Source of the DNA: Gautieria morchelliformis
Lineage: Eukaryota; Basidiomycota; Agaricomycetes; Gomphales; Gomphaceae
Reading direction: 5' to 3'
DNA: 64,000 nt
Assembly (NCBI GenBank): GCA_015179125.1
Contig: WHVA01000026.1
Span: 124,001 to 188,000, forward strand
The notes beneath the pieces are model-generated. The model did no database searches and was not told where the DNA came from. It was given only the letters and a program-made list of their open reading frames with translations. A program made the position numbers and the translations under genes. Shown here piece after piece: positions 1 to 10,426 of the stretch (position 1 is the stretch's first letter; every line of letters starts with the position of its first letter).

Positions 1-1250
1 CTCCAGCGCACGGACATGGACTTATACCGATGGTACGTCCCCTTGCCCAGTCCCTCGTGTCTCGTACCGAACGCCACTCGGTACTCCCTAGACTCCACCA
101 TCCCACCCCTCACATCCCACATCCCGCACCGCCCTCCCACCTCACGGCGGGTCTTTCCCACCGCCACCCACCGGGCACGAGCTCATGAAGATCTTCCCGA
201 CTTGTCCCCTGAGCGGTGACACCTTCCCGCACGACCCCCACGCCCACCCCGACGTGGGGGGCTTCCCTGTGGAGGACGCGCGCTGCCCGTGAGAGGTGGG
301 TGCAGGGAGCGACCTCGAGAACTTAATAGGCAGCTACGGCGTGAGCGCGGCCGCAGTGTGTGGTGTGGGATTGGTCTGGACTCTAATAAAGGGTTTTTAA
401 CTATGATGGATTGGGAGTGCTTAAGAGATATCTTGACTGCGGCCTTGTGGGTCCTGCAGATCGAGTGGACACTCAGGGTCGAAAGCGATGGGAGTGAGTG
501 ACAGGGTCATAGTGTACAAATGTCCCAGTAGTATGTGCCGCCTTTAACCAGGAGCGACTGCAAGTGCTACGGAGGGACTCAGACAGTGGAGAACGCGAGG
601 ATGGACAGATACAATTCTGCCTAATTCTTTGTTACATGGAATAGCTACTTTATATGACCTGAAGTATCACTAACTAGAAGATATTGTGGTTGGTGTGGGG
701 CAGGAAGAAATGGTGAATGTATGTGCAAACGATCGGTGGGGTGTGCGGGGATAGATGCCCAGGGTTGGAGTCGAGTCATGGGGCTGTTGCATAGCTAAAT
801 GTACATGTATATACTTACAATCTGAGTGGAGCGCATGAAGGTGGAGTGTGAGAACGGGAATGGGTCATGGGGTGAGTGTCAGTCGGGAAAAGGGAGTGGG
901 GAAATCGGACGGTGCGTGTGTATGCATGCGGCGTCGGTCCGGGGCCGTCGACACGTTTCGGGTTTCATAACATGGACTGTAGTGGCGCGCGTTTTTGTGG
1001 GGTGGGGACAGGGCCAGGCGTGTGCCCCAGATGGCAGGAGTTCTTCAAGACAGCGCCTGTGTTGAGTAAAGGACGGTGTGGCATGGATGCAGCACTTCGG
1101 TCTGCTAACGTAAGCCGATGACGCGTATAGGACACAAAAGAGTGAGCGGACAAAGGAGAGCAGGAAAATACAATGAACTATAGAACAAGGAAACTTAATA
1201 CAATTAGGATAGAATATGTATTTAGGACAGCGACTCTCATCGCTGTCAGA
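1..1250. other. Unassigned left flank
   Basis: No reading frame here resembles a known family, and the longest frames are about 80 codons with low-complexity composition. The right-hand part must contain the 5' LTR of the copia element that follows, because a primer-site-like sequence sits at 1304. The left boundary of that LTR cannot be placed, since no second LTR copy exists in the window for comparison. Confidence 0.4.
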
Positions 1251-1303
1251 TTATCAAACTACGAACCTCTATAACCTATCTACTGTGAGCACTTCGACCT
1301 ACA

Positions 1304-1316
1304 GGTTATGGGCCCC
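1304..1316 (+). other. Putative primer-binding site of copia element (half-tRNA type)
   Basis: The motif GGTTATGGGCCCC directly follows a CTACA that would make a normal LTR end. It is close to the complement of the anticodon stem-loop of initiator tRNA-Met, which is the half-tRNA primer used by Drosophila copia and relatives. It lies 57 bp upstream of the gag start codon. Position and similarity support the call. The LTR border itself is inferred. Confidence 0.5.
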
Positions 1317-1372
1317 GGCCGTAACTAATATCTGACCAACCAACCCTCCATATCAGTAACAATTGACCTACA

Positions 1373-3800
1373 ATGTCCCTTGCCACCACAAATAGTAATT
1401 ACAAGATCGAACCCCTAAATGGGGATAACTACGCCGCATGGCGCCGCGGCCTTGAGTGCATACTTGATGACCAAGAACTGTGGGACATCACAATCAGCAC
1501 CGAGGCTGAACCCACGCCAGCGGACCCGGACAATGTAACGTCGGCAGAGAGACAGGCAATCGCTGATTGGAATAAGAAAGACAAGAAGGCAAGAAAGGAG
1601 ATCTGCTTACGTATATCTGATGATCACCTCGTTTATATTGACCAATTCTTACAGGAAATATTTGAGTCCAAAGGGGCAGTCGGAATTGTCAACCTCCGCC
1701 GCGATTTCTTCCGTACTTTTGCAGAGGATGGAGCCAACATGGAAGAACATGTTCGAAGGCTCCAAAAACTCAGCCAGGAATTGAGCGCCCGTGGTCAATT
1801 GATCACAGACATCGACTTCTCTAATACATTACTCACATCACTGCCGGAATTTTGGTCTTCGTTTATTACTGCGGTTAATGCCGGTGGTGCCACAATCTCG
1901 TCAGACATCCTGATAGCCAGGATCTTGGACGAAGATCGGGTACGACAGGCTGGGTCGACCCGACAAACAGCCCTCAGGACCCAGTCGCGTGACGACTTGG
2001 GTGCCATGAAAGGGAAATGCCACAACTGCAGAAAGAAAGGTCATTACGTTAAAGACTGCTGGGCGCCGGGCGGGGGCAAAGAAGGGCAAATGCTGTCATG
2101 GTACAAACCCAAGAATGATTCAGCTAAGCAAGCAGATGAGAATGATTTCGCATTTATGATTAATGAAATTTCCCTCGTCTCAACGTCAGCATCAAACTGG
2201 CTTGCTGACTCTGTGGCAAGCACGCACATAGCTTGCAACAAAGATGTTTTCTCAATGTACACAGCAGAGAATGTCGAGATTGATGGCATCACACCCGGCG
2301 CCTCGCTCAAGGCACTAGGACGAGGCACGGTGCCTTTGGAATTCAAAGTTGGGTCCAATATATTTATGGTTCAACTCAAAGATGTCAAACATGCACCTGA
2401 GGCGCCGAATGATATAATTAGCGTAGGGCGACTCACGGACATCGGATATTCAGCCACGTTCACATCAGCAGGAGTAGAATTCAAATCCAAAACCGGTACT
2501 ATTTTTGGGATAGGCAGGAAAATAGGGAGGATGTATCAAGTGAGGTGCCGGGTAACACCAGGAAAGGAAGGGAAGGACTTCGCTACTGTAGCAAAGGCAC
2601 GGACTATGGACAAATGGCACCGCGTTCTAGGCCACATCAACCCATGGATGATCCAGACCTTAAAGGGTAACCAACTAGTTACTGGGTTAATCATTGATGA
2701 GTCACAGGCACCGACCCAATGCACCGCTTGCATCCAGGGCAAGTGACACATTGATCTGTTCCCCAAAGACGCTGAGGAAACAGCTCAACTACCCAGTGAC
2801 TTAGTCGTATCCGATGTATGGGGGCCTGCCCAGACCGAAGGCCCAGCCAGGGAGAGATATTTTTATTCTTTCACTGATGCCAAGACCAGGTATTCAACGA
2901 TCTACTTCGGGAACACCAAAGACAAGGCATTGAAGAATTTTGATACCTTCAAGAATCTCATTGAGACACAAACTGGGAACAAAGTAAAAAGGTTCAGATC
3001 CGACAATGGTGGAGAATATATCAACAAACCCTTCAAAGAATACTGTGCCACCCTTGGAATAATTATGGAAATGACTGCTCCATATTCCCCTGCCCAAAAT
3101 GGTATTGCCGAAAGACTCAATAGAACCCTTTTGGAGCATGCACGCGCAATGATATTCGAGAAAAATTTACCGAAGGTACTATGGCCCAAAGCAGTAGCTT
3201 ACGCTTGTTATATCAAAAACAGGTCTCCAACCCGAGCACTTGGGACACACATCACCCCGTATCAAGCCTTCTTTGGGTGGAAACCCGACGTATCAAGACT
3301 GGATGAATTCGGCACCAAATGTTGGGTAATGGTACCCAATCAATGCCGTGCCAAGCTCGACCCAAAAGCAGAAGAGCACATTTTTGTTGGGGTCGCTGAG
3401 AACGCTAAGGCATGGAAATATTATAATCGGCACTCCAGGCACGGACAAGTTTCGAGGAATATCACTTTTGATCTAGGGGATACTACATTACATGGAATAC
3501 TGGACACAGATGATCCTGAGCTTGAGGGGGAGCATCATGGACATGGAACGCACGAGCTACAGACAGGGGGAGTAGAGACAGCAGGAACGACAGTGGAAGA
3601 GACAGCAACAGGGACAGTGGCAGAAGAAGTGAGCAGAGATGAGGATGGAGATGCGGGGAAGACTCCACAGATGTCTGTGGCGACGGCACTGGCAACAGAA
3701 GTTCGACGCAGCACCAGAACGACCAACAGGCCAGACTACTGGAAACTGAACGATCCAGACTCAGTGGACCGTGCACTAATCAGCAATGAGATCGTCATTG
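1373..3800 (+). pseudogene. Ty1/copia gag-pol, truncated before reverse transcriptase
   Basis: One reading frame encodes a copia polyprotein. Residues 1-200 are the Gag (UBN2-like) domain. A CCHC zinc knuckle follows (CHNCRKKGHYVKDC, around 2018-2060). The protease region reads DSVAS where the active site should read DSGAS/T, so the catalytic Gly is lost. A GAG-pre-integrase HHCC region ends in an in-frame TGA at 2744-2746. Beyond it the same frame carries the integrase core, with Asp at VVSDVWGP, Asp at RSDNGGEY and Glu in NGIAERLN. Similarity stops around 3800 at the linker before reverse transcriptase. No RT, RNase H or 3' LTR was found. The frame stays open to 4159, but that tail looks like unrelated AT-rich sequence. 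The element cannot move on its own. Confidence 0.88.
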
Positions 3801-4290
3801 AACCCCACAGCTGTTGGGTGCATTTATGCTCCTGCACCAAAATCAAGCATAATATATTCGATTTATTGTATGGTGTTTCAATCCTTTCTCACATTGTTCT
3901 TGTACCATGCATCTATTTCTTTGATTATTTTCGAAATTTTCCAGTCACTCCTTATCTCTCCATTTCACTTTGTTATTCCTATTTTCACAGGCGGCTGCAC
4001 CCAGCGGAGTTTGAAATGACTTCGACGCGCGAGCCCTTGGGCGCTAAAGGGCCGGGTGCACGTATATGCCTTCTGAGACAGGATTGTACTCCTCTCTCAG
4101 TGACAATAAATTCACTGAGAGAGGCGAGTAGTATTCTTTGTATTTTCATAGCATGTTGACTGAAAATCATGTAGTATATTTGATTCTAGGTGTTGTATTA
4201 ATATATCAGTGACAATAAATTCACTGAGAGAGTATATTTGATTCTAGCTTTCTAAGAACTCTACCGAACCTTCCCTGCCATAGCCCCTAG
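3800..4290. other. AT-rich junction DNA after the copia truncation
   Basis: The copia polyprotein loses similarity here and is followed by AT-rich sequence without a recognisable frame. The notable content is the duplicated stem-loop described separately. Nothing else is supported. Confidence 0.4.
4091..4124. repeat. 13-bp stem-loop, partly duplicated at about 4205-4233
   Basis: CCTCTCTCAGTGA (4091-4103) is the exact reverse complement of TCACTGAGAGAGG (4112-4124), leaving an 8-nt loop. The loop and right arm recur about 110 bp downstream (TCAGTGACAATAAATTCACT, then GAGAGAG). A shared 15-bp word, TATATTTGATTCTAG, follows both. The layout suggests the end of a small mobile element or a local duplication. 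Confidence 0.7.
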
Positions 4291-4316
4291 TTGCTAACAC
4301 GCCGCGCACTTAAGGG

Positions 4317-6009
4317 CCGCGACAGGCACCCGCAAGGTCAAATTGCGGGACGAAGACATCGGTGATGCCGTCGATGCAGCCTGGGGATGGCTCCCAAGGA
4401 GCATCATGCCTGACGCGTGAGAAGAGCTCCTCAGGGACACCCACGACCTCAAAAAAGAGGTCAAGGAGTTGGAATGCACGGTCGAAGACCGCAACGACAC
4501 GCTCAAAACCAAGCGCGCCAAGATCAAGGAACTGGAGCAGCAGCTGAGCGCAGCCTAGCTCCAGCTCAAGTTCGCCCACGCTGCCTCAAAAAGGCCACGA
4601 CATGACCCGGCCATGGACCCAGTGGCCGGGCCATCATCACCTCGCGCGACGGCACCTTTGCCGGCGCGTGCAACATCGGGGCTAGCATCCCGATTGTCGG
4701 CGCTGACCCTGATGACGACAACGACGGAACGGCATAGTGCGCCTTCCGCCTCTGCATACGGCGTCCCAGAAGGATGGGAGTCAGACTCATCCGTCTGGAA
4801 AACGTACAACCCGGAAAGGGCACAGCGGCTGGCAGAGCAGCCAAAGAAAAAGTGCAAGAAATTGCGCAGCACCCCCAACACTGTCAATGGGCTAGCCATT
4901 GCAAGGGAAAGTGCGATTAGCGCTTACATAGCGGCGTCATTTTCGCACACTATCAGCAACCCCGCCCTTCAACGGCGGATAGCACAGGTCGAGGCCCAGT
5001 ACATCGGGCCTGGCGTGGCCCTGCCTCCACCGGCGGGGACAGTTCACCCTCCCTACCCGGGGGAGGGGATGCTCATCCCACTCGGAGATCCACCGATCTC
5101 TGAGACAGGCCTCCTACCACGGCCGGTAGGGAAGGCCCAACAGCATCATACTCAATGGTACGATGTCTGCCCTCTTGACGACCCACGCTTCGTCGAACTC
5201 CTAGCACGGGCAAAAGAAACGCCACAGCTCGCGCGTACGCGCGAGATGATCGGCATATTTAAACGCATCGAGCGCGAACAATGCGCTCGCAATCCCAAAA
5301 GGGATTGTCTCGTGATAGCGGGCGGTACCCCGCACGATATTGCAACCATCCTAAAGGGTTGGATACACAACCCTGAAGGAATCCCATCAGCCATCTGTGA
5401 CAACGCGGATGGCACCTTCAACCTAGATGACATGGACATCTGGATGTGGTTGAAGGCCCTTGCGCCCCGGGTCAAAGGGGTCGCATCACCTCTCAGGGCG
5501 AGGCTACTCGACCTATTCGGCTCGACAGACCAATGGTCGAGCCTTGTCGACGCCAGGGAAGTGCTGACACCTCAGAGCACCACCCTGCAGCTCTCCATCA
5601 CGGGCCCATTCCCCGTGGGTGGGGGGCTGAGCCAGCCCCGACATCCCCCTCGCCAAGATCGTGAGTTGGTTGGCCCGCTACGCAGGGGTCACTCGTGAAT
5701 GAGTGGCACGCATTGAACACTATGTTCAATGCAGCATCACCGGCGCGGCATTCAGTGCTGGCACGCTTCCGGCCCCCTCCTCAGACTGAGGACCCGGCCG
5801 ATGAGGTGATGCTCCGCAAGGACGCTGGCCTCATCACCCAAGCGGATACTGCCGCTAGTGGTGAGGTCAACCAGCCTCACCCAATCACCACCAATGATGC
5901 GGAGGTGCCCCCGGAGGAGTCACGCGCTCCACCAGCCCCGTACGACAACGACGTCATCGTATCGGCCACTCTAGAGTACTCCATTATGGATGACCTCTAT
6001 GAGTCGTAG
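4317..6009 (+). pseudogene. Decayed gag-like retroelement gene of unknown class
   Basis: A single frame can be followed from about 4317 through stops at 4418 (TGA) and 4556 (TAG) into the long open stretch starting at ATG 4613. The first part predicts an alpha-helical coiled coil (heptad-rich, EVKELE...KIKELEQQL). The middle is a Pro/Ala-rich linker. The main body (residues about 180-320 from 4613) is a helical domain I do not recognise. Around 5640 the best continuation moves to another frame and meets more stops, and an acidic tail ends at 6009. The coiled coil, unknown domain and LTR-like DNA downstream fit a Gag relic. A decayed host gene is possible. Confidence 0.45.
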
Positions 6010-6400
6010 TTGACCCCTATAGTTGTCTATAGAGGGGGAGGGTGTAAATAACCTATGTATCTACATGTACAATAGTTATTACATAATCCCAGTGTAAGAT
6101 TAGATGATCTGTAATAAGAGTCTCAGTGTTTGAACGCGAGAGCGTAGCCAAACAACTCTGTATATTCACCTGTAATAAGAGTCTATGATATACAGGTGAG
6201 TTAAAAGAAAATAGATACTAAGTATTGTGTCTCACCTCAGTGTTTGAACACGAGAGCATAGCCAAACGACTGAGGAGAGCGATCTAATGGTGTTCTACTT
6301 ATACTATAAGAGACCATTGTTATAAACTAAAAGGGATAACAAAAGAATAGAGAGAACAATAACTACAATGGGTGTTCCACCCACATATACCTGGTGACCA
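6010..6400. repeat. Hairpin-rich repeat segment, possible LTR remnant
   Basis: A 30-bp motif beginning CAGTGTTTGAAC and ending TAGCCAAAC occurs at 6124-6153 and 6238-6267. The copies differ only at two G/A positions, both at CpG. In each the GTTTG and CAAAC ends can pair. The second copy extends to CCTCAGT/ACTGAGG with a 1-nt bulge. The word TGTAATAAGAGTCT is also duplicated (about 6110 and 6171), and TGTAAATAAC is near-inverted at GTTATTACA (about 6043-6083). This is compatible with LTR or leader DNA of the gag relic upstream. Confidence 0.45.
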
Positions 6401-7300
6401 AGTACAATGCGCGGCTGTCACGTGTTTGCATTATGCCCGCAGTACCCGCAGCTCCAACACCCAGTGGGCCCCTTAGGGACCCACTGTATAGTTTATGCAT
6501 GGGAACCGGCCAGCGGTTCCCATCGCATCTTACTCTTACCTGTCACTACATAGCATTCAGAATACCACTCATTGGTCAAGTTCTGCAGTGCCCTTGTGAT
6601 ACAAGGTCCTAAGATCGACATCCTTTACAATGTATGCAGGTCCCAAGGCATGGCTTTGGACATAAGTGCCTTCGCCACCTTTACTCTCTGTCATTTCATG
6701 TTCGCACTCTTCCCTCACTCTATTGTATGTTTATTCCATCTACTTAGTATCATGACTGTGCACCCCTATCCAACCCTGACTCACAATGGCCCCTTTCCTA
6801 TTCGCTGATGCCTTACGAGCATTCGATATAAGTAGTTTACATTCGCATGTATATTCTCCAGTTCAATTATCATACGTCGTCCATCTTGTGCAAACTTGAC
6901 CTCACTGTGATCATCGTTCTGAGCCTTCTCCTGGAGATTTCTATCTTCAACCAGAAGAGGACTTAGGCATCACTGGTGAGTTCTCATACTTCATCTTCGT
7001 TACCTTAGCCTTGGAACAATTTTCTGTGCTGGCGGCGAAGGGCTCCGAAGGAGTGCCTTCGCCGGCGAAGGGATTGTCACTACTTAGACAACCCTTCCGT
7101 GACACCTTGCACGTTACATCGTCAAGTGCCACGGGCTGTTTTGCTACGACTGTAGATAGGGCGAGCTCCGCTCGGGCAGCCCTCTTACCTTGTGAACATT
7201 TATTGGTTCGCCTATTTGCCGAATGGCATACTTATTCGCACAAGTTATTCGGGCATTCGCTGTGTTCACTAATACACGATATTAACGCCTGAAAACCAAT
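6400..7300. other. Unassigned DNA between retroelement fragments
   Basis: Short open frames here (6394-6612, 6572-6808, 7011-7292) match no family I know and have no Gag, Pol or host-gene motifs. A GGCGAAGG...CCTTCGCC hairpin lies at about 7034-7065. The segment is probably retroelement-derived, since it joins straight onto pol sequence at 7302, but that is inference. Confidence 0.35.
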
Positions 7301-7301
7301 C

Positions 7302-8326
7302 TTGAGACACACACACAAACTTGTCCCGAAGTATGTCGGACCATACCGCATCACGAAGGAAGTAATGTCTAAAACAACATATCAGCTGGCTCTACCATCT
7401 GACTTACTCAGCCATGGAATACACCCTGTATTCCACGCGAGCCTCCTGTGTGGTCACTTAGCAAATGATGACCGACATTTTCCCGGTCGATCGATCGATC
7501 AAATAACTAGTTTAGACAACACACCAGCTGAATTCCTTGTAAAGGCAATCCTGTCTCACTTCGGACAGGGTCATACAGCTTGGTTTGAGATCGAATGGCA
7601 ATCCAGGGACCGGACTTGGTTACACTATGGAGCCATGAAACATCTATCGGCACTAGAGGTATACCTGGAAAACAACAGTATTGATCAGATTGATCATATG
7701 ACGAGTGGATCAGGAAACCCCCCCCCCAGACGTGCGAATGCAGGCCAATGTCCCTGAAACATTTGTAGCCTCTCCGACCAACCCGGTGGACCTACAAGCA
7801 AACATAATAGATACACATGGGGAATTGCATAAAAGCTCACCAAGGACGAGTCCAACCCTCCCAACATGCACCCCCTCTAGACAGATGCATTCTGCTGAAG
7901 AGGCCTTTACGTTGGGAGTCTATTACCAATATCTTTACAAGCTTACCGAGAACGCAAACTACAGTGCCCCACACCCTGGTGACGCTCCCGATGGGTTTGA
8001 GGAATGGGCCACGAATCATAAAAAGCCCCAGAATGCTGAGGAAGCTAGAATTCACCTTCAGCATCCTCCTGCCAAGATCATGGACACTCACCGCAACATG
8101 CAGCTCCCAGCTGCTCACCTACCCAATCCTTACCCCGGCGCACATGGCCCCTACGCAGCTGGGAATCTTTACCCAGGGGGGTATCCCACGTACGCGCCGA
8201 TTGCCGCACCTGCCACCAGCCTGATGTCAATGGACAACAACATGGCCTTAATGCAGAAGATCCGCGATTTCGATCGCAGAAATGGCCATGGCGGCGCAAA
8301 GACCTATAGAGGAGGTTGAGGAGGTC
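7302..8326 (+). pseudogene. Ty3/gypsy pol 3' fragment (integrase C-terminus plus tail)
   Basis: The translated start (KLVPKYVGPYRITKEV) and the later HPVFHASLL match the integrase C-terminal SH3-like region of fungal gypsy elements. A chromo-like segment with FEIEWQSRDRTW follows. After a run of C at about 7720 the frame shifts by one and continues as a 204-residue His/Pro/Gly/Tyr-rich tail that ends in an RGG-like stretch and a TGA at 8317. No reverse transcriptase, RNase H or integrase core is present upstream and the frame has no ATG start, so this is a 5'-truncated relic. The RGG stretch appears to resume at 8979 beyond the inserted element. Confidence 0.7.
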
Positions 8327-8328
8327 AA

Positions 8329-8976
8329 GGGAGGATGTTCACATTGACAACAATGTACATTCTTCTAGGATATATTAGATATCTTTTAAAATATCAACCC
8401 TAACCAAATTCATAATCCATCATTTTGAGCAACTTGTATATTGTGGACATCCTAAATTTTTTTGAATGTTCTGATATTTTAAAAATATGGTTGTATGTGC
8501 TAAAGCATGGTGTGTATTGAGATAACAGAGCAATTTCAGATAGGATTTGGATGACTATATATTAAAAGTATATATGAAGCTTGTTACATGTATGATGATA
8601 GAATGTAGAGGCAAGTATGGACCATATGAGTACATGTTAGAAGTAGATATGAAACATGTTAGATGTACAATCACAGAATATAGAAGCAAGTATGGACAAT
8701 ACCTGTACTATATTATTATATATGGTTGAGAGATCTGATTAGAAGGTATGTTTAAAATAATATGCATGTATAGTACAAAGATATGTAACTATTGATGTTT
8801 AGACAATGGGGTATACACCCTTTCCTGGGGGAGCAGCAGACTGTGAGAAAGAACTTTGGGGCTAGGATTAAGCATGCCTTACAGATGCTGGCAACTGCCT
8901 CAATTGTGATATATTTTATGAAATATAGTTGAGCTAAGTTATATATACATATATATGACATTTATAAACATCCCCC
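8329..8976. mobile_element. 648-bp AT-rich insertion with imperfect terminal inverted repeats
   Basis: The left end reads GGGAGGATGTTCACATTGAC. The reverse complement of the right end reads GGGGGATGTTTATAAATGTC, so the ends match over about 20 bp with one gap and several changes. Both flanks carry AA (8327-8328 and 8977-8978). Removing the segment joins the Gly/Arg-rich frame at 8326 to QGGWHSRNKGW at 8979, which supports a true insertion into existing coding DNA. It encodes nothing. A solo LTR (TGTT...AACA at 8335-8970) is the main alternative to a MITE, because TG/CA termini are also visible. Confidence 0.55.
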
Positions 8977-9410
8977 AAGGAGGATGGCACAGCAGAAATA
9001 AAGGGTGGTACAACCCGCATGCTTATAAAAACCATGCACCCCCTTCCCATCGCAAATCCGCCCGCGACTATGACGAGAGCAGTTCGTCGTCCTGCATCTC
9101 AACACGCCTTTCCAACCTAGCAAAAGTCATCGAAACACAGTGCTTGGCCTTGGAGGCCTTGCAGAAGGAGATGACGGAGTGCCTCGACGATGCCGCTAGC
9201 GAACCTGGAAAAGGCAAAGGCAAGGGTATGCCTCATCAGCCTCACACCAGTAGCTATTCCACACTTACCAACGTAATATCCGATGTTTGCAGCCATATTG
9301 CCAATGGCACCTGGGATCGAGACGGATTCCAATATGGATGTCACGGCAGACACGTCTGAGACATTCCCAGACAGCCTGACTGAGCTGCCATTTGGGATCG
9401 AGAATTATTG
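8977..9410 (+). pseudogene. Continuation of the RGG-rich gag-like tail
   Basis: The frame opens with a Gly/Trp/Arg/Asn-rich stretch that continues the RGG-like end at 8316. It then gives a Ser-rich segment and a short coiled coil (KVIETQCLALEALQKEM). Around 9290 the best continuation shifts frame and ends as FPDSLTELPFGIENY with TGA at 9408-9410. The reading is broken by one stop, one insertion and one frameshift. I do not recognise a defined domain. RNA-binding Gag or a pol C-terminal extension is the most likely origin. Confidence 0.45.
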
Positions 9411-9761
9411 AACACGACGGAAACTGCACCAATGTGCCATGTACCTTTTTTTTTCTTTCTTCTTCCAAGTTTCTCGTCAATTGACATAAGCATGTCAGAC
9501 ACCAAATGTACTTTACCAGCATTTTCTGGAAGCTACTGGGCTTCAAAAGTACCGTTTTCTCTTCCTGTCAGCATTTTTGTTGAACAGGGAGGGCAAGTGT
9601 AAGGAACCAGCATAACTATTAGCGGAGAACCAATACAGCCGACCACTTACACACACCAAAGGTAAGACACGGGCACCTAGGCCCGTGTCTCCTCATATAA
9701 GTAGTCTACCAAACGATACATGTAAACTAGAGAGAGAGAACCTACCCCGAACATACACTTG
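9411..9761. other. Flank upstream of chromovirus
   Basis: The segment holds a T-rich run (about 9445-9470) and no supported gene. An inverted GACACGGGC...GCCCGTGTC (about 9666-9692) forms a short hairpin. The last five bases (GTTAC, 9762-9766) are the left target-site copy of the element that follows. Confidence 0.4.
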
Positions 9762-9766
9762 GTTAC

Positions 9767-10240
9767 TGTCGGGGACACCCTATTTTCCATTTCCAGTTCC
9801 GACTCCATTTCCGACTCCGCTTCCAGTTCCGATTCCATCTCCGCCTCTGCTTTCGGAAATGATTCCGCATCTGGGAGAACTTCCACCAGTTCTGTTCACT
9901 TTGCCAGTTCCACTCCAATTTCCAACTTCCGCTCTCGGAACAGTGTCGGAAATCAAGCGACTCACGTAATAGGTGGCATCAAGGGTCGATCAAGGGTCAG
10001 GGAGGTCAGGGGGATGCAGGGTTGATGGCAAGTGCCAAGTGTTGTCCCTGGCTGCACAGCGTAGTATAATACGGGCTCGCTGACATTGGGGGTCCTTAGA
10101 CTTTTCTCTTTGGATTTCCCCTTGTCAGGTGAGAATCCCCTCTCTTGTATACTCTGTTGTTCATTTATACATGCTTTGGATTTCCCCTTGTCAGTTGTGT
10201 GGTAGTGTGATCTCCACAACCAGCCAGGGTTGCCCTTACA
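9767..10240 (+). repeat. 5' LTR of chromovirus
   Basis: The LTR begins TGTCGGGGACACCC and ends TTGCCCTTACA. The first 170 bp are an array of degenerate six-base units of the TTCCRN type. A TATAAT box with a downstream start-like region lies at about 10064. Two copies of TTTGGATTTCCCCTTGTCAG occur at about 10109-10128 and 10176-10195, the first followed by GTGAGA. Compared with the 3' LTR, the last 390 bp differ at nine positions. Confidence 0.93.
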
Positions 10241-10426
10241 GCAGAAAAGTCTCTCCCTAGAGGACCGGCAGTCATACTGCGCGTTGCATTCGCCATAGGT
10301 GCGTTCGGAATCGGAGACAGCGACTCAGAGATCGCAACCTCTTCCGCGCACACGGCATACGACAGCCCCTCTTCCTACGTCGAGCTCCCAACCCCGGAAA
10401 TCCCGTCCCACATTTCTCCTTCTGAC

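Noticed and set aside
8331-8988. 8-bp duplication GGAGGATG as evidence for a hAT insertion
   Set aside because: The match includes part of the element's own terminal repeat, and reading-frame restoration fits an AA target better.
9759-10025. Ser/Asp-rich ORF within the LTR
   Set aside because: The apparent protein is the translation of the TTCCRN array and is not preserved in length or frame between the LTR copies.
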